Below are positions 27,823 to 37,242 of a stretch of DNA of 64,000 nt, one piece after another. Under the pieces are notes generated by a model. That model did not search any database. It worked only from the letters and a program-made list of their open reading frames with translations, and was not told the origin of the DNA. A program made the translations under genes and the position numbers. Source of the stretch: a bacterium. Its GTDB lineage: Bacteria; Planctomycetota; Planctomycetia; Kolteriales; Kolteriaceae. The stretch covers positions 1 through 64,000 of the forward strand of contig JAIELF010000029.1 in assembly GCA_019753235.1 (NCBI GenBank), given 5' to 3'. Positions within the stretch are counted from its first letter, which is position 1, and each line of letters opens with the position of its first letter.

Positions 27823-28734
27823 ATGCCGATCTGCGTGGAATGCAAGAGAGAGACGCCACGCGACGAGATGTACGGCGTCGTGCCGGACCTACGCTGTGCG
27901 GGCTGTGCCGGGAAACGACGAACGGTCTACGCGCCCAGTCCCCGCCCGATCATTCGGATGGACGGTACCGTCACACGGTTGTTGCTGGTGGTGGCGGCAC
28001 TTTTGTACCTTGCAAAGTTTGTCCCGCTTTCGCGTCTCTTTCCAGAAGCTGAGGGGACTGTTTTTGAATACCTTGCCGCCTTTCCCCCGATGATTTGGAA
28101 CGGACAAATCTGGCGACTGGTGACGTCGTGTTTTCTTCACGGTGGATTTATTCACTTGCTCTTCAATGGCATGGCCATGTGGAACCTTGGGCCGGTCCTC
28201 GAAGGGCACATGGGCCGGGCCCGTTACTTAGGATTCGTCCTTCTCATCGGCGGAGCATCGATCGCGACCGAGGTTGCCGTGCAAGCCGCCACCACCATCG
28301 GGCTATCCGGTATTGTGTTTGGTATGTTTGGCTATTTGTACGCGTTGCGGCGCAAGCGAGACTTTGCTGCGGCCATGCTGTCGCCGCAGGTCATCCAGAG
28401 TTTCGTTTTCATGTTCTTGCTGTGCATTTTATTGAGCGCGAGCGGCACGCTCCCGGTCGGCAATTGGGCACATGGAAGCGGGCTAGCGCTCGGTTGGCTA
28501 TTTGGTTTTGGGGTTCTGCATCGCCAGCAGGCGGTGATGATTGCCCTGGCCATTCTCATGAGCCTGAGTCTTTGGAGCATGGCCATCTATATGCCTTGGA
28601 ATGCTGACTTTTGCATCTTTCGAGCGGCTCAGTCGCTCGAGCAAGGGGATGCGGAAGGCTATCAAGCTTGGATGCTCCGATCGAGACAAGCGGTCGTCCC
28701 GGCCAAGTGGTTCGATCCTGCTGAGGCCCCGTGA
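27823..28734 (+). CDS. Rhomboid intramembrane serine protease with N-terminal zinc ribbon
   Basis: A protein of about 303 aa. The first 30 residues carry two CxxC pairs (CVEC and CAGC), a small zinc ribbon, followed by a six-helix rhomboid domain. HGGFIHLLFNGMAMW is the helix-2 region, the catalytic Ser is in GLSGIVFG and the catalytic His in NWAHGSGL. It cleaves transmembrane substrates within the membrane. The start at 27823 is preferred to the in-frame ATG at 27685 because it begins at the zinc ribbon and an AGG precedes it. Its TGA overlaps the ATG of priA (TGATG), so the two are translationally coupled. Confidence 0.88.
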   Translation: MPICVECKRETPRDEMYGVVPDLRCAGCAGKRRTVYAPSPRPIIRMDGTVTRLLLVVAALLYLAKFVPLSRLFPEAEGTVFEYLAAFPPMIWNGQIWRLVTSCFLHGGFIHLLFNGMAMWNLGPVLEGHMGRARYLGFVLLIGGASIATEVAVQAATTIGLSGIVFGMFGYLYALRRKRDFAAAMLSPQVIQSFVFMFLLCILLSASGTLPVGNWAHGSGLALGWLFGFGVLHRQQAVMIALAILMSLSLWSMAIYMPWNADFCIFRAAQSLEQGDAEGYQAWMLRSRQAVVPAKWFDPAEAP

Positions 28735-30992
28735 TGTCGGCCAGCCTGTTTGAACCAACGCTCCCTTGGTTGGTCGAGCCAGGCGAACTCTATGCGCAGG
28801 TTGCTTTTGCCCGTCCCGTCCGGGTCAGTTTCACCTACCGAGTCCCCGAACATCTGCGATCCAGCATACTGGCCGGCAAGCGGGTGAGTGTTCCATTCGG
28901 TCGGGGTAATCGGCAAGAGGTCGGCTATTGCGTTGATGTTCATGTCCGCCCACCCACCCATCATCCGATCAAGGAGTTGGATTCGATCATCGATTCGAAG
29001 CCTTTGTTATCTTTCTCGATGCTTCGGTTGACCGAGTGGATGGCGACGTACTACTTCTGCTCTTGGGGGCAGGTGCTTGACGCGGTCATCCCGCGTGCGG
29101 TGAAGGATTCGAGCGGGACACGCTGGGCATGGGAAGTCGCGCCCGTCGCGTCGCCGCCGACGGACGTTTCGCCACTATCCTCGAAGCAACGACTTGCCTG
29201 GGAATCCCTTTCTTCGCAGTCTGGCCCGATTTTTCTGGATGATCTTTGTCGCCAAGCTCGCGTCGGTCCGACGGTGATCCGGGGCTTGATCGACAAGGGG
29301 TTTGCCCTCACAAAGAAGGTGCGAACAAAGACCTCGCTTGACGCCGTCGCTCCCATTGCCCGGACGAAACCGCTGGAACTTCAAAAGCATCAGGCGGACG
29401 CCTGCCGGCAAATCACGCAATCGATCGATGCGGGTGTTTCGGCGCGGTTTCTGCTTCATGGCGTCACCGGTAGCGGGAAGACAGAGGTCTACTTGCAGGC
29501 GATTTCGCATGCCGTCGAGCGCGGCCGAGAAGCGATTGTTCTGGTTCCCGAGATCAGCTTGACGCCCCAGACCATCGAGCGATTTCGCCAGCGTTTCGAC
29601 TCGGTCGCGATTCTGCACAGTCACCTTTCCGACAGCGAAAGGCATCATCATTGGCAGCAGATTCGTGAAGGCAAAGTGCAAGTCGTCATCGGCGCTCGCA
29701 GTGCGATCTTTGCCCCGTGTGGAAAGCTGGGCATCATCATCATTGATGAAGAACACGAGGGGACTTTTAAGCAGGAGACGACCCCTCGTTATCATGCGCG
29801 CGACGTCGCTTTCTTTCGTGCTCAACAAGAAAGCGTCCCGGTCGTGATGGGGTCGGCAACGCCGTCGCTCGAGAGTTGGTTCATGTCGCAGCGAGGCGAA
29901 TCGATCCTTCTTTCGCTTCCTGAAAGAATCGGGACGATGAACCTTCCACGGGTGGAAGCAATCGATCTTCGCGAAGAATACCGCCAGCAGCGCGGCTTGG
30001 CCGCGGTCGGGCCGACTCTCTCGCGCGAGATGCGAAGCTGCCTTGATGCAGGCGGACAAGTGATTTTGTTGCTCAATCGACGGGGCTTTGCGCCGGCACT
30101 GGTTTGTCCTCAATGCGGGCATGTGGAACGCTGTCCTCATTGTGACATCACGTTGACATTCCACAAGCACCGCGGTCAGACGATGTGTCATTCTTGCGAC
30201 CTGATGATGCCGGCCCCTCGTCAATGCAGCCAATGTCGTCACCCAGAGATTCGACTGACCGGCTTTGGAACCGAACGATTGGAAGATGAGGTGAAGGCGC
30301 GATTTCCTGGCGTTCCCATGGCGCGGATGGATAGCGATACCATGCGCAGCCCGGGGCATTATGAGTCGGTCTTGTCGGGTTTTCGCGCGGGCGAAATCAA
30401 GATTCTGCTCGGGACGCAGATGATCGCGAAGGGACTTGATTTTCCGAATGTTCGTCTGGTGGGGGTGATCTCGGCGGACACGGCTCGGCATCTCCCCGAT
30501 TTTCGGTCTACCGAGAAAACCTTTCAGATCATCGTGCAGGTGGCGGGCCGAGCAGGCCGGGGAGAACAAGCGGGACGAGTCGTGGTTCAAACCTTCAATC
30601 CGCAGGATCCCACGATTCAATTGGCGATTCGACAAGACTACCTGGCGTTTGTTCGGCGCGAGTTGCCCGATCGACAAGCGGGGGGTTACCCTCCTTATCA
30701 AAAGCTGACGCGGATCATTGTTCGGGCCAAAGAAGAGTCAGCAGCCCGCGCCGCGGCCCAGCAGATAGCGCAGAAACTGAAACAGACCGCCGGTCTTTGG
30801 CCTGGCGTGGTCATCAAGGGGCCGGCGCCCGCCCCCGTCACCAAGCTGCGAGATTTCTTTCGCTTCCATCTGCAAATCCACACGCCCGACAGCAGGACGC
30901 GCGAGCAGCTTTTGGACAAGGGACTCGAAGATCTCGGCCTGCCGGCTTCGGTCGAGTATGCCGTCGACTGCGATCCGATGGACCTGCTGTAG
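28734..30992 (+). CDS. priA: Primosomal replication restart helicase PriA
   Basis: PriA restarts collapsed replication forks. The 752-aa protein has the 3'-end-binding N-terminal domain (VSFTYRVPEHL, VPFGRGNR), Walker A GVTGSGKT, a DEEH box in IIIDEEHEG, the eight-Cys zinc module (CPQCGHVERCPHC, CHSC, CSQC) and a C-terminal helicase half with GTQMIAKGLDFPNV. The ATG overlaps the rhomboid stop codon; a GTG at 28731 is a possible alternative. Sitting across from lexA and its SOS box it may be damage-inducible, which is inference. Confidence 0.95.
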   Translation: MSASLFEPTLPWLVEPGELYAQVAFARPVRVSFTYRVPEHLRSSILAGKRVSVPFGRGNRQEVGYCVDVHVRPPTHHPIKELDSIIDSKPLLSFSMLRLTEWMATYYFCSWGQVLDAVIPRAVKDSSGTRWAWEVAPVASPPTDVSPLSSKQRLAWESLSSQSGPIFLDDLCRQARVGPTVIRGLIDKGFALTKKVRTKTSLDAVAPIARTKPLELQKHQADACRQITQSIDAGVSARFLLHGVTGSGKTEVYLQAISHAVERGREAIVLVPEISLTPQTIERFRQRFDSVAILHSHLSDSERHHHWQQIREGKVQVVIGARSAIFAPCGKLGIIIIDEEHEGTFKQETTPRYHARDVAFFRAQQESVPVVMGSATPSLESWFMSQRGESILLSLPERIGTMNLPRVEAIDLREEYRQQRGLAAVGPTLSREMRSCLDAGGQVILLLNRRGFAPALVCPQCGHVERCPHCDITLTFHKHRGQTMCHSCDLMMPAPRQCSQCRHPEIRLTGFGTERLEDEVKARFPGVPMARMDSDTMRSPGHYESVLSGFRAGEIKILLGTQMIAKGLDFPNVRLVGVISADTARHLPDFRSTEKTFQIIVQVAGRAGRGEQAGRVVVQTFNPQDPTIQLAIRQDYLAFVRRELPDRQAGGYPPYQKLTRIIVRAKEESAARAAAQQIAQKLKQTAGLWPGVVIKGPAPAPVTKLRDFFRFHLQIHTPDSRTREQLLDKGLEDLGLPASVEYAVDCDPMDLL

Positions 30993-31085
30993 ACGACAAA
31001 AGATGTCGACCCGACCCGCACGCGACTAGGCGAGCCCTCCTACAGTCAGGCGAGGAACTTTTAGTTTTTCCGGTGGAGGTCGTTC

Positions 31086-32543
31086 GTGGTTCCAGCGATT
31101 CGCGTCGTCACCATGAATGATCGCCCGATCCGTCACGACGGTGAATACGTCCTTTATTGGATGACCGCCTTTCGCCGACCGACATGGAATTTTTCCTTAG
31201 AACGAGCGGTCGAGTGGGCCCAGGAACTCGGCAAACCGCTCGTCATTTTTGAGGCGCTTCGCGTTGGCTATCCGTGGGCAAGCGACCGCTTGCACACGTT
31301 CATTTTGCAAGGGATGGCCGACCATGCCGCATGGTTTCAAGGGAGGCCCGTCACCTACGTTCCTTACATCGAGAAGGAAGCCCGCCAGGGATCGGGTTTG
31401 CTCGAAGCATTGGCCGGTCGAGCTTCCGTTGTCGTGACCGACGACTTCCCCTGTTTCTTTCTCCCTCGGATGATTCAGGCTGCCTCGGCAAAAATCGATG
31501 TGTTGATGGAGAAGGTCGATTCGAACGGTTTGCTTCCCTTCCGAGCAGCGGACCGCGTTTTTCTTCGCGCCTTCGACTTTCGTCGATTTTTACAACGCGA
31601 ACTCTCCCCGCATCTGTTGCAGCGACCCGAACCCGACCCTCTGTTTGCGAAGAAACTTCCCAAGCCGATCCCACTCGACCCGACCATTGCGAAGCGATGG
31701 CCGATGGCAGATCAACGATCATTCGAGGACATCGGCTCGCTGGTCACGACGCTGCCCATCGATCATTCGGTGGGCGTGGGCGCGATCTCCGGGGGCTTCG
31801 CGCAAGGAGTCGCCACGATGAAGGCGTTCATCGATAAGCGTCTCGATCGCTATGCCGACGACCGAAGCGAGCCGAGCATGGAGGGATCCAGCGGGCTGTC
31901 GGCATACCTCCATTTTGGTCAAATGTCCGTTCATCAAATATTGGCGGAAATTGCTGAGAAAGAGTCATGGTCGCCCCAACTCATTGGCTCTCGGCGAAGC
32001 GGTCAACGCGATGGCTGGTGGCAGATGAGCCCCGCGGCCGAGTCTTTTCTCGATGAGCTGATCACTTGGCGCGAGGTCGGCTTCAACATGTGTTGGCAGC
32101 GCGATGATTACGATCAGTTCTCCAGCCTTCCCGAATGGGCCAAGGATACACTCCAAAAGCATGCCAAAGACAAGCGACCGTCGGTATACACGTTGACCCA
32201 ACTCGACGATGCCGACACTCATGATGCGCTTTGGAATGCGGCCCAGAATCAGATTCGCCGAGAGGGTCGCATGCACAATTATCTGCGCATGTTGTGGGGA
32301 AAGAAGATTCTGGAATGGTCGCGTCGCCCCGAAGAGGCTCTCGACGCGATGATCGAGCTCAACAATAAGTACGGGCTCGATGGAAGGAACCCCAATTCTT
32401 ACTCCGGCATCTTCTGGGTGCTGGGGAGATACGACCGGGCCTGGGGGCCCGAACGGCCGATCTTCGGCACGATTCGCTACATGAGCTCTGACAACACCGC
32501 TCGCAAGTTCGACGTGAAGCCTTACCTGAAGAGGTACGCGTGA
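31086..32543 (+). CDS. phrB: Class II-like CPD photolyase
   Basis: DNA photolyase of 485 aa. It resembles class II cyclobutane-pyrimidine-dimer photolyases: VLYWMTAFRRPTWNFSLERAVEWAQ near the N-terminus, SGLSAYLHFGQ and LDELITWREVGFN in the FAD-binding domain, the Trp-rich C-terminal segment and KILEW followed by NKYGLDGRNPNSYSGI. FAD-dependent light-driven repair of UV dimers is expected. The GTG start at 31086 is well supported by GGAGG 7 nt upstream. Its TGA overlaps the ATG of the next photolyase (TGATG). The gene symbol is approximate. Confidence 0.88.
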   Translation: MVPAIRVVTMNDRPIRHDGEYVLYWMTAFRRPTWNFSLERAVEWAQELGKPLVIFEALRVGYPWASDRLHTFILQGMADHAAWFQGRPVTYVPYIEKEARQGSGLLEALAGRASVVVTDDFPCFFLPRMIQAASAKIDVLMEKVDSNGLLPFRAADRVFLRAFDFRRFLQRELSPHLLQRPEPDPLFAKKLPKPIPLDPTIAKRWPMADQRSFEDIGSLVTTLPIDHSVGVGAISGGFAQGVATMKAFIDKRLDRYADDRSEPSMEGSSGLSAYLHFGQMSVHQILAEIAEKESWSPQLIGSRRSGQRDGWWQMSPAAESFLDELITWREVGFNMCWQRDDYDQFSSLPEWAKDTLQKHAKDKRPSVYTLTQLDDADTHDALWNAAQNQIRREGRMHNYLRMLWGKKILEWSRRPEEALDAMIELNNKYGLDGRNPNSYSGIFWVLGRYDRAWGPERPIFGTIRYMSSDNTARKFDVKPYLKRYA

Positions 32544-34306
32544 TGACCAAGCGACGCGATTCCTCTCCAAAGGGAACTTTTCTGCGGCGGCTTTCGGAAC
32601 GACAAACCGATCCTTCGGGACGGCGCTGGTTGTATGTACCTTATGATCAGGTCACCGACGCCATCGGTCCGCTGGCGAAAGAGGATCCGCGAGAACTAGG
32701 AATCGTACTTGTCGAGAATCCTTGGAAGGCCCGGCGCCGTCCCTATCACCGACAGAAGATAGCGTTGATCATCGCGAACCTTCGTCACTTCGCCCTCGAA
32801 CAGACTGCCCGCGGAGTCGCGGTGTGCCATGTCGTGACGCCCGCGAAACGGTACGCATCGGCACTTTTGCCCCTCGCGCGCGAGCTTGGCCCGATACGGA
32901 TGATGCGTCCTGCCGAGCGAGAGCTGCGCGTGGATCTCGCTCCACTCATCAAGAGCGGACTGATCGTGGAAGTACCGCACGAAGGCTGGATGACGACGCT
33001 CGATCAGTTTCGCCGAAGTATGACGCGGGGCACCCCGATCTGGAAAATGGATTCGTTCTACCGGTTGGTTCGGCAAGAGACCGGTATTCTCATGGAGCAA
33101 GGCAAACCGGTCGGAGGAAAGTTCAGTTACGATGCCGAGAATCGTCGGCCTTGGAAGGGAACGCCTGCCCTCCCGACCCCCATCACGTTCGAGGAGGACG
33201 AGATCAAAACCGAGGTTGCCGAGATGATCGATCGGCATTTTTCGGATCATCCGGGATCGCTCGATTTGAAATCGCTCCCGGTGACACAACGAGACGCGGA
33301 TAACCTTTGGGCTTGGGCCAAGTCGGAAGCAATCCCCTCCTTTGGCCCGTTCGAAGACGCGATGAGCCGAGCGTCGAATTCTCTCTTTCACACTCGGCTA
33401 TCCTCTTTGATGAACATCGGCCGACTGCTCCCCGCGGACCTTGTCCGACAGGCTGCCGCTTTGCCAATTGATCTCTCGAGCAAAGAGGGTTTCATCCGCC
33501 AAATTCTCGGCTGGCGTGAATTTGTTCACCATGTGCATGAAGAGACGGATGGCTTCAGGCAGAATCCGATCCCATCATCGCCGCGGTGGACGGCGCGTCT
33601 TCAGCCTGGCGACGCGGGCTATCGGCATTGGTCCGGACGTGCCTGGCCAACATCGATCGAGGAGGAGATCGATGGTGGAGCGGAGCCGACTTTCTTAGGA
33701 ACAGGTTCTCCCATTCCGCCCGCGTATTGGGGAAAGGAATCGGGATTGGCTTGTCTGGACCAAGTCGTGAAGGATGTTTGGCGTGAAGGGTACAGCCATC
33801 ACATCACTCGCTTGATGGTCCTGTCCAACATCGCGGCTCTGCTCGATGTGTCGGCACGCGAACTCACCGACTGGTTTTGGGTCGCGTACACCGATGCTTA
33901 CGACTGGGTCGTCGAACCCAATGTGCTGGCGATGGGGACGTTTTCTGTTGGACCGGTGATGACGACCAAGCCCTATGTGTCGGGCTCGGCGTACATCGAC
34001 CGCATGAGCGATTACTGCTCGGCCTGCGCGTTTGATCCAAAAAAGACCTGCCCGATCACTCGGCTCTATTGGTCGTATTTACTACGCCACCGGGACCGCT
34101 TGCGGAGCAATCCCCGTCTGTCGCTCCCCTTGGCCTCGGCCGAGAAACGAAGCAGCCAGGATCAGTCGCGCGACGAGAAAGTCTTTCTTCTTGTGCAGGA
34201 AACGCTCGCCCGGGGCGATAAGCTCTCACCAGGACACTTCGTCGCCGTCGAATCGCTTACATCGCCGGCAAAGGGAACTTCCGCAGGAAAGAAGAGTAAG
34301 TCATGA
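32543..34306 (+). CDS. Fe-S-containing photolyase/cryptochrome (FeS-BCP, PhrB-like)
   Basis: A 587-aa protein of the prokaryotic (6-4) photolyase / FeS-BCP type, recognised by the N-terminal VLVENPWKARRRPYHRQK region and the C-terminal VEPNVLAMGTFSVGP motif. Four Cys that could bind a [4Fe-4S] cluster are in place: one at about 405 (SGLACLDQ) and three at about 493, 496 and 504 (CSACAFDPKKTC). It probably repairs (6-4) photoproducts, although a cryptochrome role is possible. The ATG overlaps the stop of the class II photolyase, and its TGA overlaps the ATG of tspO, so the three genes form one coupled unit. Confidence 0.9.
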   Translation: MTKRRDSSPKGTFLRRLSERQTDPSGRRWLYVPYDQVTDAIGPLAKEDPRELGIVLVENPWKARRRPYHRQKIALIIANLRHFALEQTARGVAVCHVVTPAKRYASALLPLARELGPIRMMRPAERELRVDLAPLIKSGLIVEVPHEGWMTTLDQFRRSMTRGTPIWKMDSFYRLVRQETGILMEQGKPVGGKFSYDAENRRPWKGTPALPTPITFEEDEIKTEVAEMIDRHFSDHPGSLDLKSLPVTQRDADNLWAWAKSEAIPSFGPFEDAMSRASNSLFHTRLSSLMNIGRLLPADLVRQAAALPIDLSSKEGFIRQILGWREFVHHVHEETDGFRQNPIPSSPRWTARLQPGDAGYRHWSGRAWPTSIEEEIDGGAEPTFLGTGSPIPPAYWGKESGLACLDQVVKDVWREGYSHHITRLMVLSNIAALLDVSARELTDWFWVAYTDAYDWVVEPNVLAMGTFSVGPVMTTKPYVSGSAYIDRMSDYCSACAFDPKKTCPITRLYWSYLLRHRDRLRSNPRLSLPLASAEKRSSQDQSRDEKVFLLVQETLARGDKLSPGHFVAVESLTSPAKGTSAGKKSKS

Positions 34307-34824
34307 CGATGCTCGACGCAGGAACCACCCGACCGTGGGAACCGCCGATGAGTCTTTTGGGACAGGGCGTTGCCTTGATGGGATGGGTCGGTCTCTGCGC
34401 CGCAGCGATGCTGTTGGGTGGCTGGGCGACATCGAGCAGTGTCGGGAACTGGTATCCAACGTTGATCAAACCGAGCTTCAATCCACCCAGTTATCTCTTC
34501 GGAATCGTTTGGCCGATCCTCTATTTTCTGATGGCCTTGGCTGCTTGGCTATGCTGGCGTGAGGGAGGTTTTGCGGTCCGCGCTTGGCCGCTTGGCTTGT
34601 TTCTCGCGCAATTGATGGTCAATGCGCTGTGGAGCTTTCTGTTCTTTGGGCTTCGCTCGCCGTCGGCAGGTTTGTTGGGGATACTTTTTTTGGATGTCCT
34701 GGTCCTGGCGACGCTTCTCTCTTTCTGGTCGGTCCGTCCGGTGGCCGGCGGGCTGCTCGTACCATACTTTGCATGGATTCTTTTCGCGACCGCGGTGAAT
34801 GCCGGCATTTGGTATCTGAATTGA
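34303..34824 (+). CDS. tspO: TspO/MBR family membrane protein
   Basis: A 173-aa TspO-family protein. Five hydrophobic segments and the family residues WYPTLIKPSFNPPSYLFGIVW, NALWSF and NAGIWYLN are visible. TspO binds tetrapyrroles and related ligands and is linked to stress, light and porphyrin handling. The annotated ATG overlaps the stop of the Fe-S photolyase (ATGA). A second in-frame Met (MSLLGQ, about 15 residues in) is a shorter alternative. Photolyase-tspO neighbours suggest a light/photodamage regulon. Confidence 0.9.
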   Translation: MTMLDAGTTRPWEPPMSLLGQGVALMGWVGLCAAAMLLGGWATSSSVGNWYPTLIKPSFNPPSYLFGIVWPILYFLMALAAWLCWREGGFAVRAWPLGLFLAQLMVNALWSFLFFGLRSPSAGLLGILFLDVLVLATLLSFWSVRPVAGGLLVPYFAWILFATAVNAGIWYLN

Positions 34825-34834
34825 GGTTTTCCTC

Positions 34835-35587
34835 TTGAACGACGCGACTCCTCCACCATCCGCCCCGCGCGACTTGACCATGTCTGGCCGACGTCTGGTC
34901 CCCATCATGGTTGTCTTGATCGTGCTGATCACGGCCGCATCGATTGTCACTTTTATGAATCAGAAGCATGCGTTCGATTATCGCACGCTATGCGAAGAGA
35001 ATTTGAAATCGCTTGGCGTCGCCCTTTTTGCGTATCAGGAGAAGTTCGGCTCTTTCCCGCCTGCCTCGTTGATGCTGGGAGAGAAGCCCGCCCATAGCTG
35101 GCGAGTTTTGTTGTTGCCGATGCTTCATGAGAAGGATGCCGACGATCTGTCGGCCGTCTACCGTTGGGCAGAGCCATGGGACAGTGAGCACAATTCCCAT
35201 CTTCTCAATGACTTTATGCCGGCAGCTTACCACTGCCCCAGCCAACAACGAGCCCGCTGGTCGTTTCGGCATACGCACTTTGTCGCGCCGATCGGCCCTT
35301 TGACGGCTTGGCCGACCAGCGGTCCCGCGCGAGTCTCTCCCGTCGGAAAACAGATTCTTTTGATCGAATATCGAAACGAGGACATCCCCTGGACCAAGCC
35401 GCAAGATCTTATGGTTGAAGCCTGGCCGGATGAGACGATTGGTGAGTCGAAAACCGGGATTGGAAGCCCTCATGGTCCCGAACCGCTTGTTCTCTTTGCC
35501 GACGGAACCGTTGAAAGATTGCCCGCGAGCACGTCTCTCTCCGAATTGCGAAAACGCTGCCTAAAGCCTGGCAATACCGAGAAGTGA
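34835..35587 (+). CDS. DUF1559-like planctomycete protein without prepilin signal
   Basis: A 250-aa protein with a single N-terminal membrane segment (IMVVLIVLITAASIVTF) and a DUF1559-type extracytoplasmic domain: CEENLKSLGVALFAYQEKFGSFPPAS, WRVLLLPML, a YHCPSQ segment and a late FADGTV near the H-loop. The typical GFTLVE prepilin cleavage motif is missing. The TTG start at 34835, with GAGG about 8 nt upstream, was preferred; an ATG 45 nt downstream (34880) lacks a clear ribosome site. It follows tspO with 10 nt between and may belong to the same operon. Function unknown. Confidence 0.65.
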   Translation: MNDATPPPSAPRDLTMSGRRLVPIMVVLIVLITAASIVTFMNQKHAFDYRTLCEENLKSLGVALFAYQEKFGSFPPASLMLGEKPAHSWRVLLLPMLHEKDADDLSAVYRWAEPWDSEHNSHLLNDFMPAAYHCPSQQRARWSFRHTHFVAPIGPLTAWPTSGPARVSPVGKQILLIEYRNEDIPWTKPQDLMVEAWPDETIGESKTGIGSPHGPEPLVLFADGTVERLPASTSLSELRKRCLKPGNTEK

Positions 35588-35790
35588 TGAAGAAGTGATC
35601 TTCCATTGCCAGCGTATTTCGTGGGGTCAAAGCATAGGTCGGCATTTCCATCACCTCAAGAACTCGGGACGAGAAAACGGACGACCTCCCACCGGCTTCC
35701 GTAGAAATGGGGTAAGTTGTCCGTCGGGCCCGTGATGAGCGACAGAAAACAGCCCCAATGCATTTCTTAAGCGACCAATAGGAACGACCG

Positions 35791-36615
35791 ATGACGCTGG
35801 ATGTTCGCGAGATCGTTCGCCCGGCCCACGAAACGCCACCGGGCGAGAAGCTCATCGCGGTGCTACCTGCTTACAATGCCGAGCGAACGCTCGAAAGGAC
35901 GCTGCGCGACTTTCCCAAGCAGGTTGTCGACGAAATCATCCTGGTCGACGATGTCAGCAAGGACAACACCGTTGAGCTGGCCGAGGCCATCGGACTCACG
36001 GTGATTCGTCACACTCGCAACCGAGGATATGGCGGCAACCAAAAGACATGTTATCGGGCGGCTCTCGATCGTGGGGCTGACTACGTTATCATGATTCATC
36101 CCGACTACCAGTACGACAGTCGGGTCATCGACCTGGCGATCGGCTTCATTAAGCTCGGCATCTGCGACGTGGTGCTGGGATCGCGGATTCGGACCCGAAG
36201 AGAAGCGCTCGACGGTGGGATGCCTTTGGTTAAGTACCTCGCGAACCGGGGTCTCACGATTATCGAGAACGTTGTGCTGGGGCAGAATGTCTCCGACTTC
36301 CACACTGGTTTTCGTGCGTATCGGCGCGAGGTTCTCGAACGGATTCCCTTCGACCGGAACTCCGACGACTTTTTCTTCGACTCGCAGTTTCTCGTTCAAT
36401 GCGTGAATCTAGGCTACCGGATGGGGGATATCCCTGTCCCTGTCCGCTATTTCGATGAGGCCTCCAGCGTCAGCATCTCGCGCAGCACGCTTTATGCATT
36501 TCAAACGATGGGGCTGTTGGTGCAGTATTGGGCACATCGTCTGCGGATTTGGAAGACGGCGATCCTCGAGCCGGTCCAATCGGAGACCGCCGACGAACTA
36601 ACCAGCAGTCTCTGA
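35791..36615 (+). CDS. Family 2 glycosyltransferase (DPM1-like)
   Basis: GT2 enzyme of 274 aa resembling dolichyl-phosphate mannose synthases. Motifs include [30 protein letters not shown], the nucleotide-sugar/metal motif HPDYQYD (a DxD variant), GSRIRTR and [17 protein letters not shown]. No C-terminal membrane anchor, so a soluble or peripheral enzyme transferring sugar to a lipid or polysaccharide. AGGA lies 7 nt before the ATG. It overlaps the convergent next gene by 18 nt. Confidence 0.88.
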   Translation: MTLDVREIVRPAHETPPGEKLIAVLPAYNAERTLERTLRDFPKQVVDEIILVDDVSKDNTVELAEAIGLTVIRHTRNRGYGGNQKTCYRAALDRGADYVIMIHPDYQYDSRVIDLAIGFIKLGICDVVLGSRIRTRREALDGGMPLVKYLANRGLTIIENVVLGQNVSDFHTGFRAYRREVLERIPFDRNSDDFFFDSQFLVQCVNLGYRMGDIPVPVRYFDEASSVSISRSTLYAFQTMGLLVQYWAHRLRIWKTAILEPVQSETADELTSSL

Positions 36616-37212
36616 CTTGTTCGAACGCGCGAGGGTCAACCCCGCCCCGACGAGGAAAACCAGCAACCCTGCCGAGCCGGCCCAAATGAAGAACGTGCTG
36701 ACCGATTCCCATTGCCCCGCGACAATATCGACGACGGCGATCGTCGGAATCGCCAACCGAACCTGTTTCTTTGTGGCAGAATCACCCTTCGTGGAGAGTT
36801 CAATATCGGGAAGCGAGAGCCCGCCATGCTCTTGCGGTTTAATCAGCAGCATCCAACCCCGCGAGACGAAAGAACCTGTTTGATCGGGCCCGAACGAAGA
36901 AATGCCGACCAGCGTTCCATCCGCGACGACGTTGACAAACCGGGGTTCATCGAATTCGAATTCGGGCGGACCGGTGACGACCAAACGAATGCTTAATGGC
37001 TCGCCGATGGGTGACCGAGTCGGCCCCGACATCACAATCGCATTGGCATCGAGTTGGCTGGGGACCGTCCAGCTTTCTTCTGCCGCGATGGTACAGGTCA
37101 GTAGGGAAAAAAGGAGAGTCGGCACGTCACTGCTCCGCGCGATAGTTCTCAAAAAAAATACGAGGCGATGCTCCCGCTCGCGGCGCCGACTTCTCGCTTC
37201 CGTCGCCATCAT
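36598..37212 (-). CDS. Hypothetical exported/membrane protein, BatD-like beta domain
   Basis: A 204-aa protein with an N-terminal hydrophobic segment (about 26-44), a beta-rich middle ([28 protein letters not shown]) resembling BatD/oxygen-tolerance type immunoglobulin-like repeats, and a C-terminal membrane helix ([22 protein letters not shown]) with a short basic tail. The probable topology is a periplasmic domain between two segments or after a cleaved signal. The start is uncertain (no good Shine-Dalgarno). Function unknown. Confidence 0.55.
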   Translation of the reverse strand: MMATEARSRRREREHRLVFFLRTIARSSDVPTLLFSLLTCTIAAEESWTVPSQLDANAIVMSGPTRSPIGEPLSIRLVVTGPPEFEFDEPRFVNVVADGTLVGISSFGPDQTGSFVSRGWMLLIKPQEHGGLSLPDIELSTKGDSATKKQVRLAIPTIAVVDIVAGQWESVSTFFIWAGSAGLLVFLVGAGLTLARSNKSETAG

Positions 37213-37242
37213 GAACCGAAACGGGTCGGTTCTGCTGCATGT

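Noticed and set aside
29175..30701. 508-aa minus-strand ORF inside priA
   Set aside because: Antisense to a complete PriA with all motifs; no Shine-Dalgarno or recognisable product.
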